From an uncultured Clostridia bacterium (GTDB lineage Bacteria > Bacillota > Clostridia > UBA1381), in contig CAKSPW010000008.1 of NCBI GenBank assembly GCA_934486495.1, forward strand, positions 1-52,549: a stretch of DNA of 52,549 nt, read 5' to 3'. Under the pieces are notes generated by a model that saw nothing but the letters and a program-made list of their open reading frames with translations, was not told where the DNA came from and did no database searches. The position numbers and the translations under genes are program-made. Position 1 is the stretch's first letter. Every line of letters begins with the position of its first letter. Shown piece by piece: positions 25,741 through 34,276 of this stretch.

Positions 25741-27345
25741 TTAAATTCCTCCCATATTGTTTAATGTTTGTTCTATATTTACATAACCCTGCGGTACGGA
25801 TTGGTTTTTTTCGCGCATATTTTTAAGAAGTTCGATAACCTTCTCCTTACCGTCAAAGCTCATGGTTTGTATTGCTATGAGTGACGAGTCTATGTTTTGG
25901 ATATTGAAAAATCCCTCTTTCCAAAGCTCCATAATCGTCTTATTGTTTGATTCACGCTGAAACGGATTTTTTTTCTGCGGCACAACCGAAATGTCAAGCT
26001 CAATCGGAGCGTTTCTGTTCCATGAGCCGCCAAGCGCTCCGTCTGACGAAAATTCATCGCCGGGAAAGCATACAAAGCGGCTTAGTCCGTAATCGTCCGT
26101 AACTTTGTAAAATCTGTTGTCGGTAAAAAACTCACGCATCAGCTCGATTACCATAACGACAATTTCCTTAAAGCTGTCGTACGAATCGTCAATCATGGCA
26201 CGTGATAGCTTACCGCCTGCCTCCTGCAAAACCGTAATCGCACTTGCCGCCGTTACGCCGCTGTTCGTGCCTCCCTGCTGAAAATCTCTGTTTCCTACTA
26301 TTTCCTTAAGCTCTTCAATTTTCTTTGTGCGGTGCGTCATTACCTCGCTGCTCAAACCGCTGACCTGAAGCTCTCTTATTGAGTCTGTGTCGACGCTCCC
26401 GGCAACGTGAATAATATCGTTATCGCAGTCAAGAACCTCGTTTTCGTTTATAGCGCCGTTATCCTTTACAAGAAAACGCAGCTTGCTCGAAAGTATTGAG
26501 TTTTTGATTATCGCACCGTCGAGTCTGTCGATATACACCTGCGGATTTTTTGCAATGTCTATTATTCCGAATCCGAACGGACAATCTTCCTCGGGATAAA
26601 GAGTGTCGAATACAACAGGATATTTTCCGTGTCTGTAAAGACCGTCAGGGTAATCTCCGTCCTCGGTTGACGCTATAACTTCGTTCGCACAAAGCTTAAG
26701 GCATTGCAATTTTCCGCCTTTTTTATAGTAGCAATCCACGATCTCGGTTTTGCCGCGCATTTCGTGAGTGCCGTCGAAAGCCTCAACGGTCGTGTTTCCG
26801 CTGAACTTTTCCTTGTGTTCGGGATAGTCGCTCTTTAGCTGTTCATTGTCAATCGCATTTGTTATAAAAAGAAACTGACTGTCCTGTACATTGTCAACGT
26901 GCATATCGCAATAAACATTAAGAATTGAAACAGGCTTTATGACAATTTTTCCTCCGTCATAAAATATACCGTAAATCGCTGTGCCGTGTTTTAGTTTTCT
27001 GCGCCAGTTGATTTTATAAGCCGATTTGAAATCGGATATATCAAGCTGTGCCGGAACTATTGCGGACAATGTTTTTGCAAGGCATACGTCGCCCGGTTCA
27101 CGCTCTAATATGTTCGGCTGCGGAAACGATTCAACGGCGTCTGCGTATTTATGCTCTATTGCTGAGAAAATAAACGCCGTAACGGGCTGCGTTTCTCCCG
27201 ATGCGGGATTTATGAGTCTGCCGTATCGAGCCTTGTACCAATAATCGTTTTCTCTGACTCTGTCGTTAAGGGATTTTTTGTCACCTCGGTATCTTTCGTA
27301 TTCCTTTAGCACCGTTGTAAGAAATTCCGGTGTTATGTTGCTCAT
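25741..27345 (-). CDS. Phage portal-like protein
   Basis: About 534 residues. Looks like the P22-type portal family (dodecameric ring at the capsid vertex): N-terminal helical segment (TVLKEYERYRGDKKSLNDRV, RENDYWYKARYG), an HKYADAVESFPQPNILEREP block, a beta-rich wing (IYGIFYDGGKIVIKPVSILN), and a long helical stem near 330-420 with GNRDFQQGGTNSGVTAASAI followed by LQEAGGKLSRAMIDD, a segment I associate with portal proteins. ATG at 27345 is favoured by AAAGGAGATG six bases upstream over the frame's earlier ATG. No terminase, protease, capsid, tail or integrase gene is nearby. Confidence 0.72.
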   Translation of the reverse strand: MSNITPEFLTTVLKEYERYRGDKKSLNDRVRENDYWYKARYGRLINPASGETQPVTAFIFSAIEHKYADAVESFPQPNILEREPGDVCLAKTLSAIVPAQLDISDFKSAYKINWRRKLKHGTAIYGIFYDGGKIVIKPVSILNVYCDMHVDNVQDSQFLFITNAIDNEQLKSDYPEHKEKFSGNTTVEAFDGTHEMRGKTEIVDCYYKKGGKLQCLKLCANEVIASTEDGDYPDGLYRHGKYPVVFDTLYPEEDCPFGFGIIDIAKNPQVYIDRLDGAIIKNSILSSKLRFLVKDNGAINENEVLDCDNDIIHVAGSVDTDSIRELQVSGLSSEVMTHRTKKIEELKEIVGNRDFQQGGTNSGVTAASAITVLQEAGGKLSRAMIDDSYDSFKEIVVMVIELMREFFTDNRFYKVTDDYGLSRFVCFPGDEFSSDGALGGSWNRNAPIELDISVVPQKKNPFQRESNNKTIMELWKEGFFNIQNIDSSLIAIQTMSFDGKEKVIELLKNMREKNQSVPQGYVNIEQTLNNMGGI

Positions 27346-27482
27346 TTTGTACATCTCCTTTGCTTGTTGGTTGTTTTGTTTTTGCAAACTTAAGTGATTG
27401 TTTTAATGCAAGTGCTTTACGCAAATCCGATTACATACGTATGTGTCTGTTTCCGCAAAGCAAATCGTTTGCCTGTGCAATG

Positions 27483-27713
27483 CTACTCTACGAATTGACC
27501 GCCGTTTGTGTCTTCGCTAAAGCTTGCAAATTCCGACTCGCTCTCCGCATATTCGCCGATGGTTGCAAATTCGGAATCGTCTTCCACGTCGCCTTTGTTT
27601 ATTATAAACTCCAGCTCGTCCACAAAATCCGCAATATAATCTCTCAGTGCGATAATGTCGTTTGAAGCGTCACCGCTTATTGCCGGCGGTTGTTCGGGTG
27701 TAAACTTAATCAT
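27483..27713 (-). CDS. Small acidic protein upstream of the portal gene
   Basis: 76 residues from ATG 27713, seven bases after AAAGGAGG. N-terminal MIKFTPEQPPAISGDASNDI, then a helix (IALRDYIADFVDELEFIINK) and an acidic tail rich in Glu, Ser and Asp. Small proteins with this layout are encoded beside portal genes in gut phages as I remember them; function unknown. It is the first gene after a good promoter and is followed by the portal gene after 137 bases. Confidence 0.65.
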   Translation of the reverse strand: MIKFTPEQPPAISGDASNDIIALRDYIADFVDELEFIINKGDVEDDSEFATIGEYAESESEFASFSEDTNGGQFVE

Positions 27714-27755
27714 TGTAATTCCTCCTTTCATATAAAACTTTCGCTCTGTGAGTGA

Positions 27756-27784
27756 ATAATATCACATATAGAAAGAAAAGTCAA
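27756..27784 (-). promoter_or_regulatory. Promoter of the portal cassette
   Basis: On the minus strand TTGACT (27779-27784), 17-base spacer, TATTAT (27756-27761), about 40 bases before the small acidic gene. A vegetative-type promoter. Confidence 0.65.
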
Positions 27785-27865
27785 GAAGAATATTTTCAAT
27801 TTGTGAGAAGTATACAATTAACAATTTAAAATATATTCATTATGTGAGAAAATGTACAAAAAAAG

Positions 27866-27894
27866 AGGGAGCGTTATTTTTGTAAACACTCCCT
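27866..27894 (-). terminator. Intrinsic terminator of the GH127 operon
   Basis: Read on the minus strand, AGGGAGTGTTT pairs with a complementary arm ending CTCCCT, followed by CTTTTTTT. It lies 100 bases after the stop of the membrane-protein gene; 27895-27995 holds nothing else visible. Confidence 0.8.
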
Positions 27895-27995
27895 GTGGGC
27901 TTAAATATACACAAAATTCAGAACAATTAATTTTCACAGTTCAAAGCATATCGCCGTTCATACCTTGCATACAGCTTGCCCGACCACTTGCTGAT

Positions 27996-28799
27996 TTACT
28001 TTGTTTCGACCGATTTTTTCTTTGTCGGAATTGACGGTAAATTCAGCTTAAACAAATATTTTATAACAAGAAGTATAAGCAAAATAATCGTTATCGGAAT
28101 TAAGCAGGCTGTTACGATAAGAATTGCTATGCTATCGACAAGCTTTGAAAGCGATTCTTCTCCCTTTTTTATTCCGGCGGAGATAGTTCCTGTCACTTTT
28201 TCCTTGATATTGCTGAAAAAATCGCCGTTTTGACTGTTTTCGCTTTCGGACTGAATGTATTCATTATTACTTGCTACCGTCTCGCTTGCTTCACGGACGT
28301 ACGAGCTGTAATACGTGTCGTAAATAATATCACTTGTTTTAATGCCGAGCGGTATGGCAACGAATATCACTATTCCCAATATAAACGTTTTTAACGCCGC
28401 TTTGACAAAGTTTTTGTTTTTGGAGTATATAGCAGCTATCGCAAAAATACATGATATTGGTATTATAACTTTAAAGGAAATATATCCTATTGCCGATAAA
28501 AGTATTTTTTCAAACGTGAGCGCAGACAGTACTATAAGAAGATATTTACCAAGTTCGGCAAGCTGATTTGCAATAGGCATTCCTACATTTCCAGGAATAA
28601 GCGTAATTGCCGTAGATGATGCGGCACTTGTTGCGGTTAATGCCAATACGGTGTTTCTTTTGTCGTCAATCGATTGCATTGTTGATTGAAAAAATGACGG
28701 CGAGGAAACGACTCTTGCTATCAGAAAAAACGAAATCAGCATTATAAGTGCAAAAACAGATGTTAAAATAATATTTTTCTTTGTAATTATCTTGTTCAT
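27996..28799 (-). CDS. Membrane protein of unknown function, paired with GH127
   Basis: 267 residues. One N-terminal helix (about 11-31), an exposed segment (SPSFFQSTMQSIDDKRNTVL), then helices near 75-100, 103-125 and 133-150, a charged extracytoplasmic-type region (about 155-215) and a last helix (about 222-248) with a basic tail PTKKKSVETK. The block ATSAASSTAITLIPGNVGMP ahead of IANQLAELGKYL is distinctive and I associate it with an unnamed clostridial membrane family. The gene starts 21 bases after the GH127 stop with AGGAAAAA upstream, so it is the second gene of that operon. No transport signature is visible. Confidence 0.7.
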   Translation of the reverse strand: MNKIITKKNIILTSVFALIMLISFFLIARVVSSPSFFQSTMQSIDDKRNTVLALTATSAASSTAITLIPGNVGMPIANQLAELGKYLLIVLSALTFEKILLSAIGYISFKVIIPISCIFAIAAIYSKNKNFVKAALKTFILGIVIFVAIPLGIKTSDIIYDTYYSSYVREASETVASNNEYIQSESENSQNGDFFSNIKEKVTGTISAGIKKGEESLSKLVDSIAILIVTACLIPITIILLILLVIKYLFKLNLPSIPTKKKSVETK

Positions 28800-28820
28800 G
28801 TTTTTTCCTCCATATGTATT

Positions 28821-30638
28821 TTATTTGTTGACGAAATTGAGCCACACGGTCATATCGCATTCTTCTCTGTTTGCGTGATAGGCAAACGGTATAAGCTTAA
28901 GCTTTATTTTTTCAAAGTCATCGGAGAGCGGAGAATAAAGAGACGGCGTTGACGCCTTTTTATATCCGTCGGCACAAATTACGTTTGCACCCAGCTCATC
29001 GCAATAGCTTACCTCGAACTCTCCGTTTGAGTTTATAAACTGTTCGTGAAGTCTGCCGCAGGTGTTGTCACAGCCTTCCGCACAGTAAACAATCGGACCG
29101 TACATAACGGCAACCTTCCCCGCCGTTGACTTAACTTTTGGATTTGCCTGCATAACGGTCGGCGTCATTATAAAGTCAACCGTAACAGGCTTGTCAGGAT
29201 TTTTAATGACCGCATATCCGTTCGTTTTTTCGAACTCCTCGCTTACGGTAAATTCTCTGCACCATGACGGTATTCTTATATACAGCGTCTTAACACCGGA
29301 TGTTTGTATCTGTACCTTTCCGCTTCTCGGATAGTCGGTTTTTACCTCAATTTCCATTCCGTCAATTTTTGCGACAGATGACATAAACTGATTTACGAAA
29401 ATGCTGTCTTTGTCGTATCCGTATGCATAATTTCCTATCGATGCAAAAATTCTGTTAATGTTCGGCGGACAGCATGAGCACTGAAAAACCTCTTTTCGCT
29501 GTGTTATCGCATAGCGTTCCGCAGTGGCTGTTGATCTGTATTTTACGTAGTTGTCAAGGTCTGTTTCCAAGGGGTTTTCATAGAAAAATGCTTTTCCGTC
29601 AAGAGATACTCCCGAAAGCATACCGTTATACATTTCACGTTCAATTACATCTGCATATACGGAATTGAGTTCAAGCTGCTGCATCCTGTGTGCAAAAAGC
29701 ATCATTCCGATGGAAGCGCACGTTTCCGCATATGCTCTGTCAGAAGGCAAGTCATAAGGAATTGTAAACGCTTCTCCGTGATATGTAGAGCCGATACCTC
29801 CCGTTATATACATTTTACGGTTTATTATGTCGCTGAAAATTCTGCGGCATGAGTCTTCAAGCTCGGCATCGTTTGTTTCCGCCGCCGCATCTGCCATTGC
29901 CGTATATAAATAGCAGGCTCTTACCGCATGACCCTCCGCTTCTTTTTGGTTTCTCACGCTCGTGTGATGCTGGTCGTTTTTGTCGTTATATATTTCGGAA
30001 ATGTCAACCTCTGTTTTTGCTCCGCGCATATTTATAAAAAACAACGACATATCAAGATATTTTTTGTTACCCGTGCATTTGTAAAGCTTATAGAGAGCAA
30101 GTTCTATTTCTTCATGACCGCACGTTGTAAATGCGGCTGTTCTTTCGGTAATAAATGCTTTTTCAATGCAGTCGGCATATTTCATCATACATTTTAAAAA
30201 TCTGTCCCTGCCTGTCGCCTCGTAATATTCAACGGCGGCTTCAATCAGATGACCGGCACAGTAAAGCTCGTGACAGTCACGTTTTTTAAATCGTGATGAT
30301 TTGTCGCAAACGGTAAAATAAATATTAAAATATCCGTCCGGCTCCTGATGCTTTTCAATACAGTCTATCAAATGCTCGATACGATCCGTGAGATGCTTGT
30401 CCTCCTTTTTGGCAAGAATGCACGCTGCGCCCTCTATCCATTTTGCAACGTCCGAATCCCAGAAAATATGAGGTTTGTTTTCATCTCCCTCTTTCCACGA
30501 AAAATCAAACGCTTTAATTCTTCCTGTGTCGCTGAAACGGTTGTACACCGCATCAATTGTTACGTTTTCGTTTAAAAGCTGTTTGTCTTTCCAAAAGCCG
30601 TCTGTCAAATCGACATTTTTGTAGTTTAAATTTTTCAT
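28821..30638 (-). CDS. GH127 family glycosidase (beta-L-arabinofuranosidase type)
   Basis: 605 residues, no signal peptide, so cytoplasmic. Family signatures: opening DGFWKDKQLLNENVTI, KRDCHELYCAGHLIEAAVEY (about 118-137), GGIGSTYHGEAF, and the zinc/nucleophile region CSCCPPNINRIF with Cys387, Cys389 and Cys390. Characterised GH127 enzymes release beta-L-arabinofuranose from plant glycans using a zinc-bound cysteine; GH127 members can act on other sugars, so the substrate is inferred. ATG follows GAAGGG. Divergently paired with an AraC regulator and followed by a membrane protein in the same operon. Confidence 0.9.
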   Translation of the reverse strand: MKNLNYKNVDLTDGFWKDKQLLNENVTIDAVYNRFSDTGRIKAFDFSWKEGDENKPHIFWDSDVAKWIEGAACILAKKEDKHLTDRIEHLIDCIEKHQEPDGYFNIYFTVCDKSSRFKKRDCHELYCAGHLIEAAVEYYEATGRDRFLKCMMKYADCIEKAFITERTAAFTTCGHEEIELALYKLYKCTGNKKYLDMSLFFINMRGAKTEVDISEIYNDKNDQHHTSVRNQKEAEGHAVRACYLYTAMADAAAETNDAELEDSCRRIFSDIINRKMYITGGIGSTYHGEAFTIPYDLPSDRAYAETCASIGMMLFAHRMQQLELNSVYADVIEREMYNGMLSGVSLDGKAFFYENPLETDLDNYVKYRSTATAERYAITQRKEVFQCSCCPPNINRIFASIGNYAYGYDKDSIFVNQFMSSVAKIDGMEIEVKTDYPRSGKVQIQTSGVKTLYIRIPSWCREFTVSEEFEKTNGYAVIKNPDKPVTVDFIMTPTVMQANPKVKSTAGKVAVMYGPIVYCAEGCDNTCGRLHEQFINSNGEFEVSYCDELGANVICADGYKKASTPSLYSPLSDDFEKIKLKLIPFAYHANREECDMTVWLNFVNK

Positions 30639-30688
30639 ATCCCTTCTCCTTTTCGCTTGGTGAGATTTTAAAACAATTAATTATTATG

Positions 30689-30717
30689 TTGACAATTTAG
30701 TATAAGTATATTATAAT
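30689..30717 (+). promoter_or_regulatory. Promoter of the AraC-family gene
   Basis: TTGACA (30689-30694), 17-base spacer, TATAAT (30712-30717), a perfect consensus pair in the divergent gap. The flanking tatattataata symmetry overlaps the -10 box. Confidence 0.8.
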
Positions 30718-30758
30718 ATACCTAAGAAACATATTCAAGTGAGAAAAAAAAGGATAAG

Positions 30759-31556
30759 GTGAAAAAATCAAACATGATTACACTTTCGTCGGGCAGCAGA
30801 TTTTCATATGTCAGTTCGGGACTTTTTAAGTCGTCGGGCGAGTGGATACATCCGGAGAGAATAACAGACACATACGAAATAATATTTGTCATAAAAGGAA
30901 AGGTGTATATTTGCGAGGGAGAGGAGGAGTATACGCTATGCGAAAACGATATACTTCTGATCGATCCCGATACATACCACAGGGGTGTTGAAAAATCAAG
31001 CGATGTTTCTTTTTTTTGGATGCATTTTAAGCTTTCCGAACCGCCGTGCATGGCAAAAAACATTACAAGCGGCTCCCCGTTTGTGCTTAAAACTTTATTT
31101 TCACAGCTTTTGCACATTTCAAATACTCCAGGCTACGATTCGGACAGCGCGGATTTGGCGTGTGCAATGATATTAAAGGAAATATTGTTTCAAAACAGAA
31201 ACGATGCGCTTCGTGAAAGCAGTCTTGCAAGTGAAATTAAAGAATGGATAAGGCTTAATATAAATAAAGAAATAAACGTGCTTACCGTTTCGCAGGTTTT
31301 CGGATACCATGAAAACCACATAAGCCGTGTTTTTAAGGCGGCATACGGTATGGGAATTAAAGATTATATTATTGAGCTTAAAATAAGAAGTGCAGAGAGT
31401 CTTTTGCAGACAACGCTTTATACGATTAAGCAAATAGCGTTTATGACGGGATTTAAAAGCGAAAATCATTTTATAAAATTTTTCGGATATCATAAAAAAA
31501 TGACGCCGAGCGAGTACAGAAATACTTTTGTAAATACGCATATTAATAACGAATAA
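30759..31556 (+). CDS. AraC family transcriptional regulator
   Basis: 265 residues. An N-terminal cupin-like sensing domain (IIFVIKGKVYICEGEEEYTL, LLIDPDTYHRGVEKS) is followed by a C-terminal pair of helix-turn-helix motifs (LTVSQVFGYHENHISRVFKA; TIKQIAFMTGFKSENHFIKF) and the family's end FGYHKKMTPSEYRNTF. GTG at 30759 is used, with AAAGGA upstream; ATG at 30774 is possible. Divergent orientation to the GH127 gene strongly suggests that it controls that operon in response to a sugar. Confidence 0.93.
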   Translation: MKKSNMITLSSGSRFSYVSSGLFKSSGEWIHPERITDTYEIIFVIKGKVYICEGEEEYTLCENDILLIDPDTYHRGVEKSSDVSFFWMHFKLSEPPCMAKNITSGSPFVLKTLFSQLLHISNTPGYDSDSADLACAMILKEILFQNRNDALRESSLASEIKEWIRLNINKEINVLTVSQVFGYHENHISRVFKAAYGMGIKDYIIELKIRSAESLLQTTLYTIKQIAFMTGFKSENHFIKFFGYHKKMTPSEYRNTFVNTHINNE

Positions 31557-31579
31557 AATAAAAACTCATCTCATATATT
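31551..31579 (+). promoter_or_regulatory. SigE-type promoter of spoIIID
   Basis: GAATAAA (31551-31557), 14-base spacer, CATATATT (31572-31579). The -10 matches the SigE consensus CATAYANT exactly, and spoIIID is a known mother-cell SigE gene in Bacillus. Confidence 0.65.
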
Positions 31580-31608
31580 GAAGTAACTTATATTATGAGG
31601 TGAGGTTG

Positions 31609-31860
31609 TTGAAGGATTATATTGAACGGCGAGCCGTCACGCTTGCAAATTACATTGTCGAAAATAACGCTACGGTGCGCAGTGCTGCGGCTAAATTTCA
31701 TATCTCAAAATCAACTGTACATAAAGATGTTAGTGAACGTTTAATTAAAATAAATAAATCGCTTGCCGAGGAGGTTCATGCCGTGCTTCTTGAAAACAAG
31801 GCGCAAAGGCATATACGTGGAGGACTTGCAACGAAAAGAAAATACCTGCTGAAAAAATAA
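31609..31860 (+). CDS. spoIIID: Sporulation transcription factor SpoIIID
   Basis: Mother-cell DNA-binding protein that reshapes SigE-dependent transcription during sporulation. TTG at 31609 gives MKDYIERRAVTLANYIVENN, aligned with the known N-terminus of SpoIIID, six bases after GAGGTG. The central helix-turn-helix AAAKFHISKSTVHKDVSERL and the C-terminal basic RHIRGGLATKRKYLLKK are diagnostic. 83 residues, slightly shorter than the Bacillus protein. A GTG nine bases upstream is in frame but overlaps the ribosome site. Confidence 0.95.
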   Translation: MKDYIERRAVTLANYIVENNATVRSAAAKFHISKSTVHKDVSERLIKINKSLAEEVHAVLLENKAQRHIRGGLATKRKYLLKK

Positions 31861-31866
31861 AAAAAG

Positions 31867-31900
31867 GCTGCTCCGATAAATTTCTCGGCGCAGCATTTTT
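31867..31900. terminator. Bidirectional terminator between spoIIID and the lipoprotein gene
   Basis: GCTGC-T-CCGA and TCGG-C-GCAGC form a stem (31867-31894), flanked by TTTTT on the right and AAAAA on the left, serving both convergent genes. Confidence 0.85.
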
Positions 31901-31911
31901 AATAGGAAGAT

Positions 31912-32151
31912 TTATTTTGTCACATCATCGGCAACCTTTTTCGTTGTGTCCGCCATGTCGTCAAGTTGTTTTTTTGCACCGTCTGCCATATCCTCGGCGG
32001 CGTCGCCCATTTTTTCCCCGACAGATGTTGCCTGAGGTGTCGGAGCAGTGTTCTCTGTAGGCGACGGTGACGGTGCGGTATTGTCATTGCCGCATGATGT
32101 AAGCACTGCCGTTAGAATTGCAGATGTAAGCAAAGCTTTAATAAAGCGCAT
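31912..32151 (-). CDS. Small lipoprotein
   Basis: 79 residues from ATG 32151. Lipoprotein signal MRFIKALLTSAILTAVLTSC with lipobox LTSC, then a low-complexity Pro/Thr/Ser linker (APSPSPTENTAPTPQATS) and an amphipathic helix with repeated DAAEDMADGAKKQLDDMADT heptad-like motifs. Likely lipid-anchored on the outer membrane leaflet with a flexible spacer; function not recognised. GTG nine bases upstream is an alternative start. Confidence 0.75.
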   Translation of the reverse strand: MRFIKALLTSAILTAVLTSCGNDNTAPSPSPTENTAPTPQATSVGEKMGDAAEDMADGAKKQLDDMADTTKKVADDVTK

Positions 32152-32326
32152 TTTATTCACATTCCTTTCATGTTTTGATACATTTATATTTTGCCCCGAA
32201 AAAATTTTTTTATGAAAAATAAATTTTTTTTATTTTTTTGCAACCTTTTGGCACTCTGAAAAGTATTATATACGAAAGCGCAAAAAAAGCGTGAGAAAAA
32301 GTTATAAAAAAGAGAGGATTTTAATT

Positions 32327-33289
32327 ATGAAAAAGAAAATTTTTGTATCTATTATTGCAGCATCATTAGCACTCGGACAGCTTGCAGTTTTTGCAGAGCA
32401 GGACGTACAGGCTCCCGCAAATGACATTCTTATAAGCGCACCCGAAGAAAAAGAGTCGAATGAGTTTATCACAAAGAGCGGAACAATTAAATCCGTTGAA
32501 GCTGATATGTATATAGCTGAGGGTGAAAACGCAGAGGAATTCTGGATCGAAAAGACGGCGCTTGTAACAGATGAAAAGGGCGAGGCATATACACTTAAAG
32601 CAGGTGACAAGTTCACACTTTTCGTAAGCACACGCACACCTATGCTTCTTTCACTCCCCGAGAGATATGCGGCAGACCTCGTAGTGGTTCAAAACAGCGA
32701 GGATGCAGGACTTCCTGATGTTGACATGTACTTCAAGAGCGGTGAAGATGATTTCGGCGATTACATAAATGCGTCAAACAAGCTTGCGCTTAATATATCG
32801 GAAGATACAAAGATTGTTGATAAAAACGGAAATGCTTACAAGGGCAGCCTTGACTCAAAAGAGCTTGCGGTATTTTATTCAATGATGGCAATGAGCCTTC
32901 CGGCACAAACATCACCCGATAAGGTAATTGTTTTGAATGCAGACTTCGGCAGCGTTTCGGTAAACGGCAAGAGATTGGTATTTGAACCCTGTAAGACAGA
33001 CGTATCGCTTCTTCCGCTCAGAGCTATTTGCGAATCACTCGGCTATGACGTTGAATGGGACGGCGCACTTCAGTGCATAAGAGTCGGTGTTTCGTATACT
33101 ATGCAGATTGGAAAAAATGCATACATCAAGGGTAAGGCTATGCCTGAAACATTAAAGTGCGCTCCTGTTTTGGAGGACGGCGTTACATATGTACCGGCTG
33201 AATATTTCAGCGAAATTCTTGAGCTTACGGTAAGCGAGGACGGAAAAACAATTTCCGAGCCGCAGGTAACTGAAGAAGCTATAAACTAA
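32327..33289 (+). CDS. Secreted protein with C-terminal stalk (copper amine oxidase N-terminal-like) domain
   Basis: 320 residues from ATG 32327, preceded by GAGAGGA. Signal peptide MKKKIFVSIIAASLALGQLA-VFA. The central region (about 35-205) is beta-rich and unrecognised. The last 100 residues (VSVNGKRLVFEPCKTDVSLL, PLRAICESLGYDVEWDGALQ, GVTYVPAEYFSEIL) match the copper-amine-oxidase-N/stalk domain repeat that is very common in Clostridia surface proteins. Its position right before spoIIIAA may be coincidental, because a terminator separates them. Role unknown, probably cell-surface. Confidence 0.82.
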   Translation: MKKKIFVSIIAASLALGQLAVFAEQDVQAPANDILISAPEEKESNEFITKSGTIKSVEADMYIAEGENAEEFWIEKTALVTDEKGEAYTLKAGDKFTLFVSTRTPMLLSLPERYAADLVVVQNSEDAGLPDVDMYFKSGEDDFGDYINASNKLALNISEDTKIVDKNGNAYKGSLDSKELAVFYSMMAMSLPAQTSPDKVIVLNADFGSVSVNGKRLVFEPCKTDVSLLPLRAICESLGYDVEWDGALQCIRVGVSYTMQIGKNAYIKGKAMPETLKCAPVLEDGVTYVPAEYFSEILELTVSEDGKTISEPQVTEEAIN

Positions 33290-33303
33290 AAACTCCTTTT
33301 GGG

Positions 33304-33333
33304 GCTGCCGCTTTATGCGGCGGCTCTTTTTTT
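33304..33333 (+). terminator. Intrinsic terminator before spoIIIAA
   Basis: GCTGCCGC-TTTAT-GCGGCGGC (33304-33324), then TCTTTTTTTT. Confidence 0.92.
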
Positions 33334-33391
33334 GTTCTAAAACGGAATTTTGTATAATACAATGAAGTATATAAAAAACGGAGGGATAAGC

Positions 33392-34276
33392 ATGATTGTA
33401 AGTGCAGATTTATTTGGAAGGGAAGATACGGCAACGTCTGTTTTGCCGCTTAAAATCAGACGATACTTTTACGGAATTGACACAAAAGACATATCCGAGG
33501 TAAGATTGCGATGCGGACGAGCGGTAAAGGTTGTGACGGGCGGAGAAATAAAAACGCTTTTAAAGTCCGGGAAATTTTCGCAGAGCAACAAAAATGCCGT
33601 TATCACAACACGGGCTGATATTGAAGATGCGGTTGAGATACTGACGGCGTCGTCGCTTTATTCATATCAGGACGAAATAAAAAACGGATATATAACCGCA
33701 CCGAACGGTTGCAGAGTTGGACTTTGCGGAACGATGACGGCGGACGGGAATTTTGTTGACAATATAACGAGTCTTAACTATCGTTTTGCGCGTGAGATTA
33801 TCGGTGCGGCGGACAAGGCTTTTAGTGCGGTGTATAACGGCGGAGATATAAAAAACACGCTTATAATATCAAAACCCGGTTGCGGAAAAACTACTTTTTT
33901 GCGTGATTTGGTTCGGCAAATCTCAAATAAAGGCGTAAATATCTCGGTTGTGGACGAGCGGGGTGAGCTTTCGGGGGCATATGACTGTTTTGATTTGGGT
34001 GAAAATACCGATGTTTTTCGTATGTGCCGAAAAGCCGACGGTCTTAAAATGATGATAAGGTCGATGGCACCGACGGTGGCGGCGGTTGATGAAATAGGCG
34101 GCGCGGACGATGTTGAAGCAATTGAGTATGCAAGTAAATGCGGTGTTTCGGTCATTGCGACAATTCACGGCGACGACCCGAAAAAAGATGTCGACAGCAA
34201 AATTCTCTCTTGTTTTCGGTGTATTGTTCGGCTGTCGGACAAATGCGGTCAAATAAGGGAGATTGTAAATGTTTAA
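33392..34276 (+). CDS. spoIIIAA: Stage III sporulation ATPase SpoIIIAA
   Basis: Mother-cell ATPase of the SpoIIIA-SpoIIQ feeding-tube channel, related to type II/IV secretion ATPases. About 294 residues. Walker A KPGCGKTT (161-168), IMDERGE-like Walker B VVDERGELSG, and AVDEIGG further on. ATG at 33392 has GGAGGG eight bases upstream; the longer frame lacks support. It heads the eight-gene operon, whose junctions overlap or nearly touch. The operon is SigE-controlled in Bacillus; no convincing SigE promoter was found here. Confidence 0.95.
   Translation: MIVSADLFGREDTATSVLPLKIRRYFYGIDTKDISEVRLRCGRAVKVVTGGEIKTLLKSGKFSQSNKNAVITTRADIEDAVEILTASSLYSYQDEIKNGYITAPNGCRVGLCGTMTADGNFVDNITSLNYRFAREIIGAADKAFSAVYNGGDIKNTLIISKPGCGKTTFLRDLVRQISNKGVNISVVDERGELSGAYDCFDLGENTDVFRMCRKADGLKMMIRSMAPTVAAVDEIGGADDVEAIEYASKCGVSVIATIHGDDPKKDVDSKILSCFRCIVRLSDKCGQIREIVNV

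Noticed and set aside
24598..27731. Complete prophage
   Set aside because: No terminase, major capsid, tail, lysis or integrase gene; genes on both sides are chromosomal.
33334..33363. SigE promoter of spoIIIAA
   Set aside because: An AATACAAT block resembles the -10 but no matching -35 lies at the right distance.
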